Assembly (NCBI RefSeq): GCF_007097485.1
Contig: NZ_VKDE01000006.1
Location: forward strand, 1 to 64,000
Direction of reading: 5' to 3'
Length of the DNA: 64,000 bases
From: Carboxylicivirga sp. M1479
GTDB lineage: Bacteria > Bacteroidota > Bacteroidia > Bacteroidales > Marinilabiliaceae
How positions within the stretch are numbered: the first letter of the stretch is position 1; every line of letters begins with the position of its first letter. Shown here in pieces: positions 53,914-61,830 of this stretch. Both the position numbers and the translations under genes were made by a program. Under the pieces are notes generated by a model. The model saw nothing but the letters and a program-made list of their open reading frames with translations. It was not told the origin of the DNA and searched no databases.

Positions 53914-55095
53914 TTACCATGTAATTTTTGAAAATAATTCAGGTCTAGTTACTGTAACGTCTGCGAATGCGTTTACAGTTATCTTGATCTGTCCTGAAGA
54001 TGCTAACGTATATGGATCACTGATAATATCAATATTATCCCAAACACCAATTGCTACATTTGAAAAATCACCAACTACTGCAACATTAGTACTACCATCT
54101 GAAATTGAACCATCAACCATTGCTGGTAATGCACTAATTTTACCATTATCTAAAATAAAACGTGGTGAATTAGTATTAACTAATTTAGTTTCTAAATCAA
54201 AACCTGCTTCAGGTGATAGGATATAGGTCATATTACTATTACCATCTAACTTAAAGCTATCATATTTACCCTTAACAAGACCACTGTATAATTCAGTTTC
54301 ATTAGGTGTTGTTAATTCAATATAATTCACTAAATCAGTACCACCACTTGTTGATGTTGCGTAATTAAATAAACCTTTTGGTTGGTTAGTACCTGTACCT
54401 GTAAATGCTGTACTTTGAACTTTACTTGCAACAGCTTGTGCAAATGATTCCATTACTAATGAAGCAACTTTTTGTGGGTGTTGCATGTAAAATTGTTTAG
54501 ATACTTTACAATAACCACTAATTCTATGAGGTTTCATAGATATGCCATTAAATGCGCCTGATTCAGTACCTTCACCTGTTTCAGTTACCCATTTTACAGT
54601 GTTTGCATCCATTCTTGGTACAACTACATCACCAATAAGCCCTGTATATACCTTTGCACCTGCATCAATTACAGTATTATTTGCATGATATTCACGGATA
54701 AAATCAACTGTTTCTGTTCCTATACCTTTATCAACTGCTGTTGCACCTACTGTAATAGAGCGTAATTCATCAAGTGATAATGATTGTGTTTTTGCTGTTT
54801 CTGCTAAACTTCTAAATTCATCTAATTTAGTATTCTTTTCGTTCATACTTCTTTTTTCATTTTTTGTATTTTTTAAGGTTTTGTTTTCAATTTCCTCAAT
54901 TTTTAATAATTCTTTTTCTCTGATTTCAATACTCCTAATTTCTTCATCTAAATTATCAAGTGTTGAACGCTCATCATCGGTCATGCTTCTAACTTCTTCA
55001 TTAACTTTAAGTGAAGCAACAATTTCTTTTTGTTTTTCAATTTTTTCATTTAAAAGTGATCTTACTTCTAATAGGGATAGATTGTTTAATTCCAT
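53914..55095 (-). CDS. Major capsid protein, HK97 fold
   Basis: 393 residues. N-terminal coiled coil (about 1-100, LRSLLNEKIEKQKEIVASLK, IRSIEIREKELLKIEEI) acts as built-in scaffold (delta domain) and is removed by the protease encoded just upstream. The mature part has GTNQPKGLFNYA, PRMDANTVKWVTETGEG and VNAFADVTVTRPELFSKITW, normal for HK97-type capsids. Confidence 0.93.
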   Translation of the reverse strand: MELNNLSLLEVRSLLNEKIEKQKEIVASLKVNEEVRSMTDDERSTLDNLDEEIRSIEIREKELLKIEEIENKTLKNTKNEKRSMNEKNTKLDEFRSLAETAKTQSLSLDELRSITVGATAVDKGIGTETVDFIREYHANNTVIDAGAKVYTGLIGDVVVPRMDANTVKWVTETGEGTESGAFNGISMKPHRISGYCKVSKQFYMQHPQKVASLVMESFAQAVASKVQSTAFTGTGTNQPKGLFNYATSTSGGTDLVNYIELTTPNETELYSGLVKGKYDSFKLDGNSNMTYILSPEAGFDLETKLVNTNSPRFILDNGKISALPAMVDGSISDGSTNVAVVGDFSNVAIGVWDNIDIISDPYTLASSGQIKITVNAFADVTVTRPELFSKITW

Positions 55096-55710
55096 TTATC
55101 TCATATATTTATTTTTTAAAATGTAGTATTCTGATAATGCTACATTATTATCATTCTTTGTATTTCTATCTTCGTCTTTTTCTTGTATTTGCCTTTTTTC
55201 ATCAAGTAAGAAAGTTTCTAAACTTCTTTTATCTTCTTGTGCAACTGTCATTGAATATGCAGGTCTTGATACTAAACTAACATCTCTAATGTGTTTAAAT
55301 TCCTGTATTTCTCTAATCAGTCTATCATTAGCATCTCTATACCATCTATCTTTTGCTACTCTAAAACGTGATGACATTTGTGTTAAATCACCACGATTCA
55401 ACATCTTTAATACATCTGTACCTAATTGTGTATCTGGCACATCAGCATCAATAAATAAACCTGTACTATCAATTTCTAATCTTAATGTTGGTTCTAATCC
55501 TTTACCGTTGATATTCCTTGCTAATATCATTGAATCATTGTGTTCAATATTTAATATAATATCCTCTGTACCAAGATTTATATTAGCAAAGGATGTTGGT
55601 AATGTGATTTCATTAAATTCTACCCAACCATCAATATATGTTTCTAATGTGTTGGATAAAGAATTAAATACAATTGGATAGCCTTTTACGTTCCTGTCAT
55701 TAATTTCCAT
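55096..55710 (-). CDS. Prohead protease, HK97 family (S78)
   Basis: 204 residues. Catalytic His57 in LNIEHND and Ser113/114 in QMSSRFRV, with RDVSLVSRPAYS after it. Cuts the capsid delta domain during head maturation. Sits between portal and capsid genes and abuts the capsid gene without a gap. The charged C-terminal tail may bind scaffold. Confidence 0.92.
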   Translation of the reverse strand: MEINDRNVKGYPIVFNSLSNTLETYIDGWVEFNEITLPTSFANINLGTEDIILNIEHNDSMILARNINGKGLEPTLRLEIDSTGLFIDADVPDTQLGTDVLKMLNRGDLTQMSSRFRVAKDRWYRDANDRLIREIQEFKHIRDVSLVSRPAYSMTVAQEDKRSLETFLLDEKRQIQEKDEDRNTKNDNNVALSEYYILKNKYMR

Positions 55711-55717
55711 TCATAAC

Positions 55718-57061
55718 TTATTCTTTTTTATCAATTGTTTGATTATCCTTTGTTTCATCGGGATTATCAAATTGTTTTTCTTTATTTTCTTGCTTCATCT
55801 TTGAATTTTCCAACATTTGATAACTGTAATCTTTGAATATATCTAATACTATACTATTCAGTTGTTTAGTTCTAATATCACCTAATTCACCAATTGAATC
55901 CCAACCGAGTAATTCACGTGCTTCATTTATTGAAAAAATACCCTTTTCAGTTAATGATGTTACAAAGTCTTTTAAGTCAGTGTATGATGCTCTGTATAAA
56001 GTAAATCGCTTAAATTGAATTATGAATTTTTTACGAATTAACCGTGTATAAAACTTAAATCTCAATTCCTTTTCAATTTGATCTAATAATGGGTAAATAG
56101 CATCATGTATAAATTCACTATTTTTTTCTTCTAATTGTGAAGTTGTTACACTATCGGTTTGGTATACATATGATAATGGTACACCAAAGAATGAACAGAT
56201 TTGTTCAATTACATTTCTTAATGTTTCCATTACTTGAGCTTCATGTGGTGTTGCTTGTTTTGCTTGGTAATTAACACCATAAGGTAGGAAAGTTAAATCC
56301 TTATCTGATGTATTTTCCATTTCAATCAACTGATCTTTCAATTGTTGAAGCTGTGGTTTACTCATATCATATGAGTTTGTGTAAAAACCTTCTGATTTTA
56401 AACCATTATTGAAATACTTCTTAATTAGTTCAATTGAAGCTGTTGATAATCCAATTTCAGTTGCTAATACATCCAATGCACCAACACCTTCATATAGGTT
56501 TTTTTGATGGTATTTAAGTACAATCATATCTGATGACCTAATATATTCATCTTCACCTTTTACGATGTATTGCTTTGGTCTACCACGTTCATCTTTCAAC
56601 ACTTCAACAAACTCTGATTCAACAAACTCTAACCTTTCAGGTAATTGATTAGCTGACCTTTTTATTATGATATAACCATTTCCGTGTAATAGCATCTGTG
56701 AAACGGCTAAATATTTCATATCATATGATTTGGTAATTTCATCACCTGTAACATTTAACAACATATCAACATCACCTTTAACTGGTGTTTTTTTATTTGT
56801 TGTTAATTTATATTCAACCAATTCAGTATTAGCAACTTTAGATGCTATTAAATTAACACATCTACATACTACTGCACTTAAATAGGCTTGTTCAGATGAT
56901 ATTGATACACCTTTGTTTAAGTTTGTTCTGTTCCAATAATTATTGATAGAATCAACTATTGTTTTATATCCAAAACCATAATTACCTGATGTATCAGTTG
57001 TGTTATTTGGTAATTGTTGTGACTTACTTTTTTTGAATAAATCTTTAAAATTAAATTCCAT
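55718..57061 (-). CDS. Portal protein, HK97 family
   Basis: 447 residues, usual size. Family segments: SAVVCRCVNLIASKVANTEL, VSQMLLHGNGYIIIKR, LKYHQKNLYEGVGALDVLATEI, and QICSFFGVPLSYVY. Forms the dodecamer through which DNA enters the head. Followed by the protease gene after 7 bp. Confidence 0.93.
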   Translation of the reverse strand: MEFNFKDLFKKSKSQQLPNNTTDTSGNYGFGYKTIVDSINNYWNRTNLNKGVSISSEQAYLSAVVCRCVNLIASKVANTELVEYKLTTNKKTPVKGDVDMLLNVTGDEITKSYDMKYLAVSQMLLHGNGYIIIKRSANQLPERLEFVESEFVEVLKDERGRPKQYIVKGEDEYIRSSDMIVLKYHQKNLYEGVGALDVLATEIGLSTASIELIKKYFNNGLKSEGFYTNSYDMSKPQLQQLKDQLIEMENTSDKDLTFLPYGVNYQAKQATPHEAQVMETLRNVIEQICSFFGVPLSYVYQTDSVTTSQLEEKNSEFIHDAIYPLLDQIEKELRFKFYTRLIRKKFIIQFKRFTLYRASYTDLKDFVTSLTEKGIFSINEARELLGWDSIGELGDIRTKQLNSIVLDIFKDYSYQMLENSKMKQENKEKQFDNPDETKDNQTIDKKE

Positions 57062-57066
57062 TCATT

Positions 57067-58734
57067 TTAATAATATTTTTTATAATTGAGGTAAGCACCA
57101 ATAGCCATTATTAAAGCTACTGCTGTATCAATCTTGTTTAATGCTTTGTGTTTCTCTGCTTTAATGTTGCCAGCACCATCTATATCAGGCACTAAATTTG
57201 AAATACACCATGATAACACTTTATCGTTATTTGTGTGTATCTTATTTTTTAGTGTTAATATTTCTAACTCTTGCATTGGTGGGGTAAATGATTTATAACC
57301 CTGTCCAAATGGTTCACCATCTGCACCAATTTCATGAAAAAATATTTCATAATCTTCTGCTTTCCATCTGTCATAGGCAATATATTGAACATTGTAATCA
57401 ATTAATGATTGCCTAATTACAGTCATTACATAATCTTTATCAATTACATTGCCAGGGGTTAATATTACACCTAATGATTCATAATCAACTGAACCTGCTA
57501 ACTCTTTATCCCTTGCTGTATCTTCAGGAACAAATGACCATGTTTTTGTTTTAATTGAACCATCTTCTTGTGGAAATATTAAAGCAAAACTTGTTAAATC
57601 TCGTGATGATGATAAATCTAATCCACCAAAGCACATTTGACCTTTTAACTCTTCATCATCATATGGTACTTGACCTTCTAACCATTCATCTTGTGTTATA
57701 AATTCACCTGCACCATTCAACCATTGATTTAATAATTTAGTTCTAAATTCTAATTGATATGTGCGTTGATAAATAGCGGTCTTTTTATCTTCCATAAGTC
57801 CCTCTAAACTAATCAGGTATGGGATTGATGGATTGCTTTTAATGTAATTGCTTTCATCTTGCCAATCATCACCTTCATCAAGTTCAAATATGAAGGCTAA
57901 ACTCCTATCATCATCAACTTCACCTGTTAATACACGTGAATAGTATTCATATTGATTATACCCATACCCAACACAGGATAAACCAGCAGTGGTAATTTTT
58001 AAAATGTGCCCCTGTTTTCTATGTCGCATGGAGTTTTTAACCACGTTAACTAATTTATCATCAGGGTGTTCATGTATTTCGTCTGCAATTACAAAAGAAC
58101 CACGAAGGCCATCCATAGACTTGGCATTTTTTCCAAGTGCTAATGCTTTACTATTATTTAGTTTACAGGTGATTTTACTTGCTTCATCCCTTATGAAAAA
58201 GATTTTAAATAATTCAGCTAAATTTCTATCATTCTGAATATATTTAGCCAAATCACCGAGAACTATTTTTGCTTGATCTTGCTTGGTTGCTATTGTATAT
58301 AACTCTTTGCTAACTTCTTCATCTAATAGTAAATGGATAAGTGCAATAACACCCGCAAGTCCTGACTTACCATTTTTTCTGGCTACCTGACAAAAACTTT
58401 CTTTAAATCTCCTATATCCGTTATCATCTACCCAACCAAATAAAGATGCTACAAATGCTATTTGCCATTCCATTAATTTAATGGGTGAACCTTCAACTAT
58501 ATTAAATAATGAGCATAGTTCAATAACTTCATCAGCTAATTCATAATCAAAATGATAAACAAATCTTTCATCTTTCTCTATTCTTTCTAAATCTTGAAAA
58601 TGTCGTGAAGCTGCTAATTTCATTTTCTTACAGCTTTCAACATCACCTGTTAATATTTGTACAAAGTATTTTTCTAATTTATGTGCGCCTTCTGCTTGGT
58701 ATTGAGTAAGATGTTTAATCTTTCTTAATTCCAT
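57067..58734 (-). CDS. Terminase large subunit
   Basis: 555 residues. ATPase: Walker A-like QVARKNGKSGLAGV (about 118-131), Walker B with catalytic Glu in FVIADEIHEHP; C-terminal nuclease: GGLDLSSSRDLTSFALIF (first metal Asp), IAYDRWKAEDYE and the final AVALIMA with an Asp in KIDTAVAL. Packages phage DNA into heads. Starts inside the HNH gene (20-bp overlap). Confidence 0.94.
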   Translation of the reverse strand: MELRKIKHLTQYQAEGAHKLEKYFVQILTGDVESCKKMKLAASRHFQDLERIEKDERFVYHFDYELADEVIELCSLFNIVEGSPIKLMEWQIAFVASLFGWVDDNGYRRFKESFCQVARKNGKSGLAGVIALIHLLLDEEVSKELYTIATKQDQAKIVLGDLAKYIQNDRNLAELFKIFFIRDEASKITCKLNNSKALALGKNAKSMDGLRGSFVIADEIHEHPDDKLVNVVKNSMRHRKQGHILKITTAGLSCVGYGYNQYEYYSRVLTGEVDDDRSLAFIFELDEGDDWQDESNYIKSNPSIPYLISLEGLMEDKKTAIYQRTYQLEFRTKLLNQWLNGAGEFITQDEWLEGQVPYDDEELKGQMCFGGLDLSSSRDLTSFALIFPQEDGSIKTKTWSFVPEDTARDKELAGSVDYESLGVILTPGNVIDKDYVMTVIRQSLIDYNVQYIAYDRWKAEDYEIFFHEIGADGEPFGQGYKSFTPPMQELEILTLKNKIHTNNDKVLSWCISNLVPDIDGAGNIKAEKHKALNKIDTAVALIMAIGAYLNYKKYY

Positions 58735-59128
58735 TCATTTCAACCATTTTTAATAGTTTTTCTTTCAGTTTTTTTGATTTATATTCTGATAATTTTAACT
58801 GTTCACAATGGAAAGGGAAAACTATATTAAACCATGTTTCAATTGTGAATGATATGTTATCTAATTCTGTTTTTGTAGAATGCGATGATATTGATAAACC
58901 TTGTAAATTATCAGGAATAAATTTTAAATATGGGGCTAACCTCATTGGGATAATATGGTCAATATGGTCAATTGCATAACCTGAATATGTACATACTTTA
59001 TCCCGTTGTTTTATTACTTTTTTTAAGTCACCCCAATCTGTTGAGTTATAAACCTGTTTAGCTTTTTTTGATGCTAAATCTTTTGTTCTTGTATTTTTCT
59101 TTTTGGGTTTAACGTTAGTCCTTGGCAT
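58715..59128 (-). CDS. Phage HNH endonuclease of the packaging module
   Basis: 137 residues. HNH core: IDHIDHIIPMR (first His), PDNLQGL (Asn) and SSHSTKTELD (last His). The zinc-binding Cys pairs that usually frame this core are not kept (SISSH where C-x-x-CH is expected). HNH proteins next to the terminase work with it in cutting cos-type DNA ends. It overlaps the small terminase gene by 14 bp and the large one by 20 bp. Confidence 0.85.
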   Translation of the reverse strand: MPRTNVKPKKKNTRTKDLASKKAKQVYNSTDWGDLKKVIKQRDKVCTYSGYAIDHIDHIIPMRLAPYLKFIPDNLQGLSISSHSTKTELDNISFTIETWFNIVFPFHCEQLKLSEYKSKKLKEKLLKMVEMNGIKKD

Positions 59129-59540
59129 TTAATCTACTTGCTCTATTTTTTAAGAAGGATTTAATTGAATTATCATCATCATCTTCTTCTTTTTTTGGTA
59201 AATACTTTGATGCAGTTATCATTTTTTGGGGTGTTAATGATAGTGTTGTAAATACATCTGTTTGTAGTCTAATAGTTGCGTTTAATTGGCTAACCATTTT
59301 TAAGTCACCACCATCTACAGCTGTCTGTAATTTCTTAATATTAGATTCAAGTTTTACGTATTTTTCTATTAACTGCTGATGGGATTTTATCAGGATTGAA
59401 TTTTCTTTCAAATCCTTAACTACTTGTTTGAATAATTTTTTTTCTTCTTCTGTAAAAATCCTTGGTGCAACCATTCTTTCAACTTGGTTGATATTATCTA
59501 TAATTTCTCTACCATGTTTTACTTGTGCTGCATTATCCAT
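59115..59540 (-). CDS. Terminase small subunit (P27-like)
   Basis: 141 residues, helical. EEKKLFKQVVKDLKENSILIKSHQQLIEKYVKLESNI is the typical P27-family helix pair, followed by SLTPQKMITASKYLP near the C-terminus and a basic tail (FLKNRASRLNAKD). Recognises the phage packaging site. First of the packaging genes; the non-coding gap upstream probably holds the cos site. Confidence 0.85.
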   Translation of the reverse strand: MDNAAQVKHGREIIDNINQVERMVAPRIFTEEEKKLFKQVVKDLKENSILIKSHQQLIEKYVKLESNIKKLQTAVDGGDLKMVSQLNATIRLQTDVFTTLSLTPQKMITASKYLPKKEEDDDDNSIKSFLKNRASRLNAKD

Positions 59541-59623
59541 TTTATAATTCTCATTTCCTTTTTTTACCGTTGTGTAAAAAGCGGTGCTCTATGGCGTTCT
59601 GTATCAATGTTTTACAGAAGCAT
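59541..59623. other. Gap before the small terminase gene, candidate cos region
   Basis: Short non-coding gap with a small inverted repeat TTCTGTA/TACAGAA (59600-59622), distinctly more GC-rich than the phage genes around it. Together with the HNH-terminase module it is the best place for the packaging site. No cut site can be named. Confidence 0.4.
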
Positions 59624-59842
59624 TTACACCCCACCCTTATTAGTATTCTCTTTAGTATTTTTGTACAGCATATACACACCATAAATAATTGCTGTAATCA
59701 TCCCAAATATTTGAATGAAAGTAGGTATGATTAAAGGTAATAGTACAACGAACCATGTTACATTAACTAACTCCATTACTTTCAATACACCTAACGCTAT
59801 TGATAGAATAGTAGGTGTAAATAGTTTTAGTTTATTCTTCAT
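59624..59842 (-). CDS. Small hydrophobic membrane protein, 72 residues
   Basis: Two to three closely spaced hydrophobic helices (about 10-22, 27-42 and 44-62) and a polar tail KNTKENTNKGG. Holin-like in size, but it is far from the lysis genes and ahead of the terminase genes. It overlaps the preceding short gene by 11 bp. Function unknown. Confidence 0.65.
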   Translation of the reverse strand: MKNKLKLFTPTILSIALGVLKVMELVNVTWFVVLLPLIIPTFIQIFGMITAIIYGVYMLYKNTKENTNKGGV

Positions 59843-59999
59843 CTTTCTTTGGTAGTTCGTTTTGAATCAATTCAGATTTATTAATTAGATCTGTTAGTTC
59901 ATTAAATCTAAATGGTGTAATAACATTAGATGTTCCAATGATTTTTATTAGTTCATTGATTAAGTCAACATCTATTTTTAAATACTTTTTTTCTTGCAT
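59832..59999 (-). CDS. Small phage protein, 55 residues
   Basis: Short frame from ATG 59999 to TAA 59832. Starts MQEKKYLKIDVDLINELIK and ends IQNELPKKDEE; one probable amphipathic helix pair, soluble. Overlaps the next gene by 11 bp, which supports translation. No family recognised. Confidence 0.6.
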   Translation of the reverse strand: MQEKKYLKIDVDLINELIKIIGTSNVITPFRFNELTDLINKSELIQNELPKKDEE

Positions 60000-60059
60000 G
60001 TTCTATATTATTTTTTTAACATCTCCCTCTATTTATATAACGTTTAAGTCTATAGTAAT

Positions 60060-60632
60060 TCAGGTATTTACATCATATTTTTTCATAATATTTTGTATTG
60101 ACTTACAATCAATCAAATCTTCAAATGAATTCGCAATAAACATTGACTTTTTACTATTATTCAATTGATACTTCTTTTGATTATAACCTTTTCTTTTACT
60201 GTCAATTATTGCATTTCTAACGGATGCACCACATTCTTTTTTTGATTGAATAACATTAGTACTCATCATCTTGAGTAGCTGATTCATAAAGTAATCTCCT
60301 TTAGTATAACTCTGGCTATCAATTACTTCAGGTCTAACATTGTACTTTTCAATGTTATCTAAATAAAATTGGGTAATTTCTTCTATGTATTCAGGTGATA
60401 GTTCAACAGATGGTGGTGGTTCAATGGGTTCAATATCTTCATCTTTTTCAGGGTTCAAATAAGCTTTACTAACACCTGATGAATACAGTTGCTTAACAGG
60501 CTTATCAAATAGTATTTGATTATATTGAATATCTGTTATATTGAAGAATTCTAATAATTCATCATGTGGCATTGTGCCAATGTGTAGGTCTAATAATTCT
60601 CTATTTGGCTTAATTTTAATTCTTCTTTTCAA
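60060..60632 (-). CDS. Phage protein of unknown function, 190 residues
   Basis: Not recognised. N-terminal part LHIGTMPHDELLEFFNITDIQYNQILF looks like a small helical DNA-binding-type segment, followed by a Pro/Glu linker (DIEPIEPPPSVELSP) and a helical, basic C-terminal half (KKECGASVRNAIIDSKRKGYNQKKY). A replication or transcription role is possible but not shown. Confidence 0.7.
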   Translation of the reverse strand: MKRRIKIKPNRELLDLHIGTMPHDELLEFFNITDIQYNQILFDKPVKQLYSSGVSKAYLNPEKDEDIEPIEPPPSVELSPEYIEEITQFYLDNIEKYNVRPEVIDSQSYTKGDYFMNQLLKMMSTNVIQSKKECGASVRNAIIDSKRKGYNQKKYQLNNSKKSMFIANSFEDLIDCKSIQNIMKKYDVNT

Positions 60633-60640
60633 TTCATTGG

Positions 60641-60778
60641 TTATTGTTTTTTAATGGGGTTATAAAGTGGTACAGTAGCTATTATCATGCGTTCTTTTTC
60701 TGTGATATCAAAAAGTACTTTCAGATTTTTAGTGTGATAAAAAAGATATTCACCATCTTCTTTTTTATCCCATTGCAA
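60641..60778 (-). CDS. Possible small phage gene, 45 residues, TTG start
   Basis: Frame open from a stop near 60806 to TAA 60641; the first plausible start is TTG 60778, giving MQWDKKEDGEYLFYHTKN and an end in VPLYNPIKKQ. It overlaps the preceding gene by 14 bp and ends 8 bp before the next, as neighbouring phage genes do. The lack of an ATG makes it uncertain. Confidence 0.4.
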   Translation of the reverse strand: MQWDKKEDGEYLFYHTKNLKVLFDITEKERMIIATVPLYNPIKKQ

Positions 60779-61010
60779 TACTACCTGTTGGTTTAACTTT
60801 TAATAATTCTATTTTTTTCATTAACATTTTGGTTAATGTTTCTTTTTTCACTCTTTCCATTGGCGTAAATGTCACTGTTACATTATCATATCTATTATTA
60901 GCCCAAATAATTTTGGAATTCAAATCTTTTATTTCAGTATTATTAATACCTATTATACATTCATAAATGCATTCATTACTGTTGTGTATTTTACATATTT
61001 TTTTATTCAT
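60765..61010 (-). CDS. Small phage protein of unknown function, 81 residues
   Basis: Start set at ATG 61010 (MNKKICKIHNSNECIYECIIG); a longer frame to 61079 would add a Lys-rich lead that overlaps the gene upstream. Three Cys and two His in the first 20 residues might bind a metal. No family recognised. Confidence 0.6.
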   Translation of the reverse strand: MNKKICKIHNSNECIYECIIGINNTEIKDLNSKIIWANNRYDNVTVTFTPMERVKKETLTKMLMKKIELLKVKPTGSIAMG

Positions 61011-61035
61011 TTTTATCTTCTTCTTTTTTGTCCTA

Positions 61036-61329
61036 TTAAATAGGTGTAGCAATTTTAATTTCTTCAATACCATCACCAAAAGCTATATCAAACTGTACTC
61101 TATCCAATTCTATAAACCATCTATAATTTTCAAAATTCATATATTCAAAATCTAACCGATTATGAATAATTACATACTTTATAATATTACCTGATTGATA
61201 CCATACAAGGGGTAAATTTCTACCATCTACATTGATATAGTATGAATGTATATCATATTCGTTTGATTGCTTATAATCGCTTGAAATAGCCTTAATAACT
61301 TTATTCTGTTGTTCTTTTGTTTTTATCAT
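61036..61329 (-). CDS. Small phage protein of unknown function, 97 residues
   Basis: First gene of the minus-strand phage operon. Soluble, with an aromatic-rich middle (YDIHSYYINVDGRNLPLVWYQ, FENYRWFIELDRVQFDIAFG). No family recognised. The AT-rich gap upstream must hold the operon promoter. Confidence 0.65.
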   Translation of the reverse strand: MIKTKEQQNKVIKAISSDYKQSNEYDIHSYYINVDGRNLPLVWYQSGNIIKYVIIHNRLDFEYMNFENYRWFIELDRVQFDIAFGDGIEEIKIATPI

Positions 61330-61527
61330 TGTTCATTATTTCATTTTATAATAATCTATAGTATTATATATAAATATTAAATTATGAAAAAGCTGATTAT
61401 TGATATTATTATGGATTTATTTTAAACTTTTTTCATATTTATATAGTACCATATAATGACTAAAGATTATTGTTTTAATATTATTTGATATTTTATTATC
61501 TATAATTTTCAATTTATAGTATGAAAT

Positions 61528-61590
61528 GTGACAGCCACCCCCCAATTTTCTCTATAGTAGATTTTCATGGGGTGGTTGTCACTTTTTTTT
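61528..61590 (+). terminator. Strong plus-strand terminator upstream of the primase-helicase
   Basis: GTGACAGCCACCCC pairs over 14 bp with GGGGTGGTTGTCAC (one G-U pair) around a 27-nt loop, followed by T8. Only very short frames lie upstream on this strand, so it must end a short or non-coding transcript made from 61.33-61.52 kb. Confidence 0.8.
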
Positions 61591-61717
61591 AATTATTTTA
61601 CTTTTTATTATAACCTTACACACAACACATTACATCATTTCATACACTAATTACAACCGATTTCACCTATTTTTAAACTTTTTTGACTTTTTGATATAGA
61701 TATATAAAGAGGTGTAA

Positions 61718-61783
61718 ATGTTACACGAATTTATTTTATGGTTTTTAGGTGGTAGGAGTTGCAAGCCTACCACCATTTATTAG
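61718..61783 (+). CDS. Possible leader peptide, 21 residues, with internal hairpin
   Basis: ATG 61718 after AAAGAGGTGTAA, product MLHEFILWFLGGRSCKPTTI plus Tyr. The coding part contains a perfect 9-bp stem GGTGGTAGG/CCTACCACC (61748-61774). It ends 47 bp before the primase-helicase start. Could be a regulatory leader or a chance frame. Confidence 0.35.
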   Translation: MLHEFILWFLGGRSCKPTTIY

Positions 61784-61830
61784 AAATCATTTAATAGTGT
61801 ATCATTTCAAAAAAAGACCATTAAAATAAA

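Larger units (their letters stand above)
61330..61830. other. Divergent phage control region
   Basis: 500 bp between the minus-strand late operon and the plus-strand primase-helicase gene. It contains a strong plus-strand terminator (61528-61590), a possible 21-residue leader with a hairpin (61718-61783) and very AT-rich DNA near 61340-61520. No longer reading frame. Promoters for both directions are expected here. Confidence 0.6.

Noticed and set aside
61384-61425. 13-codon frame MKKLIIDIIMDLF on the plus strand ahead of the phage terminator
   Set aside because: Too short and too AT-rich to support as a gene without expression data.
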